A program made the translations under genes and the position numbers. This document shows positions 62,401 through 64,000 of a stretch of 64,000 bases of DNA, piece after piece. The number at the start of each line of letters is the position of its first letter. Position 1 is the first letter of the stretch. Source of the DNA: Nocardia acidivorans NBRC 108247. Its GTDB lineage: Bacteria > Actinomycetota > Actinomycetes > Mycobacteriales > Mycobacteriaceae. The stretch is taken from assembly GCF_001625085.1 (NCBI RefSeq), contig NZ_BDAW01000028.1, forward strand, positions 47,435 through 111,434, in the 5' to 3' direction. Under the pieces are notes generated by a model, which was not told the origin of the DNA, ran no database searches, and saw nothing but the letters and a program-made list of their open reading frames with translations.

Positions 62401-62675
62401 ATGGCCTCATCGACGGTGGCCGGCTCGACCGATCGCGGTCCGAAGGCGTCTCGGACGGTCTCGGCGACCGTGCGGTCCAGGCTGGACTGCGGGCTGCGGG
62501 CCTGAGCGCCCATTTCGGTCAGGTGGGCCAGGATACGTTTGCTGGTGGTGCCCAGCAGCTTCGCCAGTGCGTGCACTCGGATCCGTTCCGGCAACTGTTC
62601 GGCGGCCGGGATAGTGTCCGCGGCCTCCCCGTCGGCGTTCACCTGTGTTGCTTCTTGCGGCTCTTTTTCGGCCAC
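59448..62675 (-). CDS. rne: ribonuclease E/G
   Basis: A 1075-residue endoribonuclease that starts mRNA decay and processes rRNA. The N-terminal 30-75 region has an IF2-N-like module (IRVHALAKLLGTTSKRILAH). About 90-400 is a long disordered, acidic/basic region with repeats. The S1-containing catalytic core begins at about 440 (GNVYLGKVQNVLPSMEAAF), continues through GGTLVIDRTEAMTVIDVNTG and GGMIVVDFIDM, and ends in the Zn-link CEHCHGRG at about 815. A second disordered tail follows, as in actinobacterial RNase E with the core in the middle. GTG 62675 is chosen, with AGGGAGA 6 nt upstream. RNase E often shortens its own mRNA via its leader. Confidence 0.95.
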   Translation of the reverse strand: MAEKEPQEATQVNADGEAADTIPAAEQLPERIRVHALAKLLGTTSKRILAHLTEMGAQARSPQSSLDRTVAETVRDAFGPRSVEPATVDEAIIAGDELAADELAAEEVEAAEAAVTAPARKRAPKLFTSPFQQPELPVEEPVLYQPSAPVAAPLFLSPDVAAAEETRRKLRSERKPKVEEKPREEPVREDKPRAEKAKVEEQVRVESKAAESKAAESKAAESKAAESKAAEETADDSEDEQDWDGDDSREQRGDGASRRRRRGRRGRGRGRGEQHPDDENGEIDPEIEDQLRADAEAEAEESEDDADDSAVPEGSSSRRRRRRRRRKGGEDTDNEPEVAEDDPPNTVVHEREPRSKRRAAAKESNPDEVQGISGSTRLEAKRQRRRDGREAGRRRPPILTESEFLARRESVDRVMVVRDKHFADHPTSTTQVAVLEDGVLVEHFVTSTGSASMVGNVYLGKVQNVLPSMEAAFVDIGRGRNGVLYAGEVNWEAAGLGGKERKIEQALRPGDTVLVQVSKDPVGHKGARLTTQISLAGRFLVYVPGGTSTGISRKLPDTERKRLKEILRDIVPQDAGVIIRTASEGVSEPELARDVERLQQTWRTIEEQSKNGSNAPKTLYEEPDLLVKVVRDLFNEDFSKLIIEGERAWSTVENYVRTVAPDLLVRVEKYENNGVDVFGSLRIDEQLAKALDRKVWLPSGGTLVIDRTEAMTVIDVNTGKFTGAGGSNLEETVTRNNLEAAEEIVRQMRLRDIGGMIVVDFIDMVLESNRDLVLRRLTEALGRDRTRHQVSEVTSLGLVQMTRKKLGTGLVEAFSSTCEHCHGRGLIVHNYPVESAPAEEGVGRREGSRRRRKDRGNAAPEAAPAVVEPVAPVVEVETKEQAAARRAHPVALAMAAHHDDDLHHDDADPDEHGEVADEVAYAQQALADAAVAGAEAVAEAAKSEPVKASTNGTGRHTSESVSVAEAAAADAVVEEEAVAAAAEAAVVVERAQAAEPVVTEQVARPARRAGRRRVARAVTAPASASEGAVFVLSSADQPQSPSLSLADLAPAEVTPRARPRRRAAGRPAGAPEGEN
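61987..62061. repeat. five perfect 15-bp tandem repeats inside rne
   Basis: GCGGCCTTGGACTCG repeated five times without change. On the coding strand it gives five copies of the pentapeptide ESKAA in the N-terminal disordered region. Perfect identity suggests recent slippage and copy-number variation between strains. Confidence 0.95.
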
Positions 62676-63075
62676 GAAATCTCCCTTGGACCCCCGGGCG
62701 CGTCCCTCCGAGGAGTGACGCGGCCGACGCGGGGGCACTGTCTTCGCCTCGCGCCCTCAGCGGGCGCGAGATCAATGGTCTGCGCGCCGCGTGCCCGTTA
62801 TCACTTTGTTCTCGTCGTTCGGGCTAACTGGTCACGTGGCGCCTGGGTGGTTTGGCTCAACCCCACAGCACGAGCGTTCATCCAGCGTGCGAGCCGACAA
62901 CCGAGTCTTTGAAGCCGTCGGCGGCAGCGATGATCGTCCGTCGTGCCGTGGTGTCAATCAGAAGTGGCACTCACCTGCCGCTTGTGACGGGCAGTGACCA
63001 CTTCCGCTGCCAGTATCCCACATGACGCCGCTGCCCCCGCAGCGGCGCACGAGAGTCCCCGAGTTCGGGACTTGA
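62676..63075. other. 400-bp intergenic region between ndk and rne
   Basis: Contains the likely ndk terminator and should hold the rne promoter and long leader. No coding frame with a ribosome-binding site was found, and no clear -35/-10 pair on the minus strand could be chosen. Confidence 0.5.
63026..63047 (-). terminator. hairpin after ndk
   Basis: A perfect 9-bp stem (63026-63034 with 63039-63047) and CCCC loop, about 30 bp beyond the ndk stop codon. A smaller AGTCCC/GGGACT hairpin (63054-63072) lies between. There is no T run. Confidence 0.6.
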
Positions 63076-63492
63076 TCAGTGAGTGAATTCGGGGAACCAG
63101 AGGGAGATCTCGCGCTTGGCGGATTCCGGGGCATCGGAGCCGTGGACCAGGTTGAACTGGGTTTCCAGGGCGTAATCGCCGCGGATGCTGCCCGGGACAG
63201 CCTTCTCGACCGGATCGGTGCCGCCGGCGATCTGGCGGAAGGCGGCGATGGCGCGGGGGCCTTCGAGGACGGCCGCGACGACCGGGCCCGAGGTGATGAA
63301 TTCGATCAGCGATCCGAAGAACGCCTTGTCCCGGTGCTCGGCGTAGTGCGCCACGGCGATCTCTTCGGAGACATTCACCTGCTTGAGCGCGGCGATCTCG
63401 AGACCCTTGCGCTCGATTCGGGTGATGATCTCCCCGATCAGGCCGCGGGCCACGCCGTCGGGCTTGATGAGTACCAACGTCTGCTCAGTCAC
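63076..63492 (-). CDS. ndk: nucleoside diphosphate kinase
   Basis: A 138-residue enzyme that passes the gamma-phosphate of ATP to other nucleoside diphosphates through a phosphohistidine. TLVLIKPDGVARGLIGEII is the N-terminal signature. The active-site His is in the NLVHGSDAPESAKREI run near the C-terminus. GPVVAAVLEGPRAIAAFRQIAGGTDP is the nucleotide region. The length is standard for the hexameric bacterial enzyme. It lies between the DUF4233 gene and rne, the usual actinobacterial order. Confidence 0.98.
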   Translation of the reverse strand: MTEQTLVLIKPDGVARGLIGEIITRIERKGLEIAALKQVNVSEEIAVAHYAEHRDKAFFGSLIEFITSGPVVAAVLEGPRAIAAFRQIAGGTDPVEKAVPGSIRGDYALETQFNLVHGSDAPESAKREISLWFPEFTH

Positions 63493-63587
63493 GGGCGAAA
63501 GCGTAACCGGCTTTTACCAGGGAGAAAATTCACGCCCCCGCGACCCGGCGGTCGCGGAGGCGAGGTGAAGAGGGAGGGAAGGGGGTT

Positions 63588-63995
63588 TCAGGTGCCGGAC
63601 ATCCGCTGGCTGGGCAGCAGACCGGCCGCGATGCGCTTACGCACGTCGGCGCGCAGGAAGAGGATGAAGAGCCAGACGGCGGCGAAGACGACGCCGATCA
63701 CCGCGATGGAGATGTGGATGAAACCGCCCGCGAGCAGGGCTGCTTGCAGAGTGAGGTTGAAGGGCATGGCCCAGAGCCGGCGCTGGAGGCCCGCGCCGAG
63801 GAACATGAGCACCGCGAGGCCGACCAGGTACAGGACGGACCACCACTTCAGGCCGCCGCCGACCGCGCCGACCACCGGTAGTGCGAGCAGCACGGTGATG
63901 GCCTCGAGGACGAGGGTGCCGGCCATGACCCCGCGGAAGCCCTTCCACGGGTCGGTGGCGGGTTCGGGCACTCCTGCGGGCGCCTCGTCACTCAT
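63588..63995 (-). CDS. DUF4233 family membrane protein
   Basis: A 135-residue protein with four membrane segments (about 22-44, 50-70, 78-98 and 99-118). It opens its core with PWKGFRGVMAGTLVLEAITV, the DUF4233 hallmark, and ends in a basic cytoplasmic tail (RADVRKRIAAGLLPSQRM). In actinobacteria this gene regularly sits between folC and ndk. Only 5 bp remain before the window edge, so folC is not visible. Function is unknown; conservation of position suggests a housekeeping role. Confidence 0.9.
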   Translation of the reverse strand: MSDEAPAGVPEPATDPWKGFRGVMAGTLVLEAITVLLALPVVGAVGGGLKWWSVLYLVGLAVLMFLGAGLQRRLWAMPFNLTLQAALLAGGFIHISIAVIGVVFAAVWLFILFLRADVRKRIAAGLLPSQRMSGT

Positions 63996-64000
63996 GCTGT

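Noticed and set aside
59406..62912. A 1168-codon plus-strand frame
   Set aside because: It is the antisense shadow of rne, which has clear RNase E motifs on the other strand.

Overview
The window is high-GC (roughly two thirds G+C), densely coded actinobacterial chromosome. The best fit is a mycolic-acid bacterium of the Nocardia/Rhodococcus/Mycobacterium group, most likely Nocardia. This rests on the conserved run DUF4233-ndk-rne-rplU-rpmA-obg-proB, the steroid-catabolism genes (KstD, HsaA, HsaD and FadD3 types), an Mce-associated-type protein, and DUF4254 and DUF5313 proteins. Genus is inference. No rRNA, tRNA, CRISPR array, prophage or intact insertion sequence was seen.

Layout. 1-8.4 kb: PadR regulator with an MFS exporter, stand-alone ribBA, an Mce-associated-type protein, an esterase and a large LuxR-type ATPase regulator. 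8.4-16.3 kb: DinB protein, an hsaA-hsaD pair closed by a strong terminator, membrane hydrolase, PHP-domain protein, an SRPBCC remnant and a KstD-like flavoprotein. 16.5-20.1 kb: an epimerase/PEP-utilising fusion followed by a secreted tyrosine-type phosphatase. 20.2-25.8 kb: a sugar cluster with a GH172 (DUF2961) hydrolase, a zinc polyol dehydrogenase, two FGGY kinases, an orphan ribbon-helix-helix gene and a core-deleted isomerase. 25.8-31.7 kb: a repeat-bearing gene-poor stretch, a DUF6236-like protein, an AlkZ-like protein, and a PPDK-like protein overlapping a second tyrosine-type phosphatase. 32-40.3 kb: FadD3-like ligase and a steroid island (SDR-kstD-SDR-SDR, divergent from an LLM remnant, an SDR and an esterase). 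40.5-53 kb: RtcB, TetR/NTF2-like pair, MarR genes, RecQ fused to a phosphoribosyltransferase-like domain, and a MarR-controlled export/methyltransferase cassette. 53.3-55.6 kb: an Hsp70-like protein fused to membrane segments and a DUF6585-like domain. 55.6-64 kb: the housekeeping block, all on the minus strand; folC would be expected just past the right edge.

How the genes may work together. The steroid genes (9.1-11.1, 14.8-16.3 and 32-40.3 kb) fit ring dehydrogenation, ring opening and side-product activation, but hsaB and hsaC are absent locally. The sugar cluster fits release of a pentofuranose (possibly D-arabinose from arabinan), oxidation of its polyol and phosphorylation to a pentulose phosphate. 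The isomerase beside the second kinase has lost its core, so only the dehydrogenase route looks intact here.

Most worth a second look: (1) two genes cut down to their two ends by in-frame internal deletions (isomerase and LLM oxidoreductase); (2) the GH172-polyol-kinase cluster with unusual operator-like repeats; (3) an Hsp70 ATPase with no substrate-binding domain; (4) two atypical PEP-utilising proteins, each followed by a HCxAGKDRTG phosphatase.
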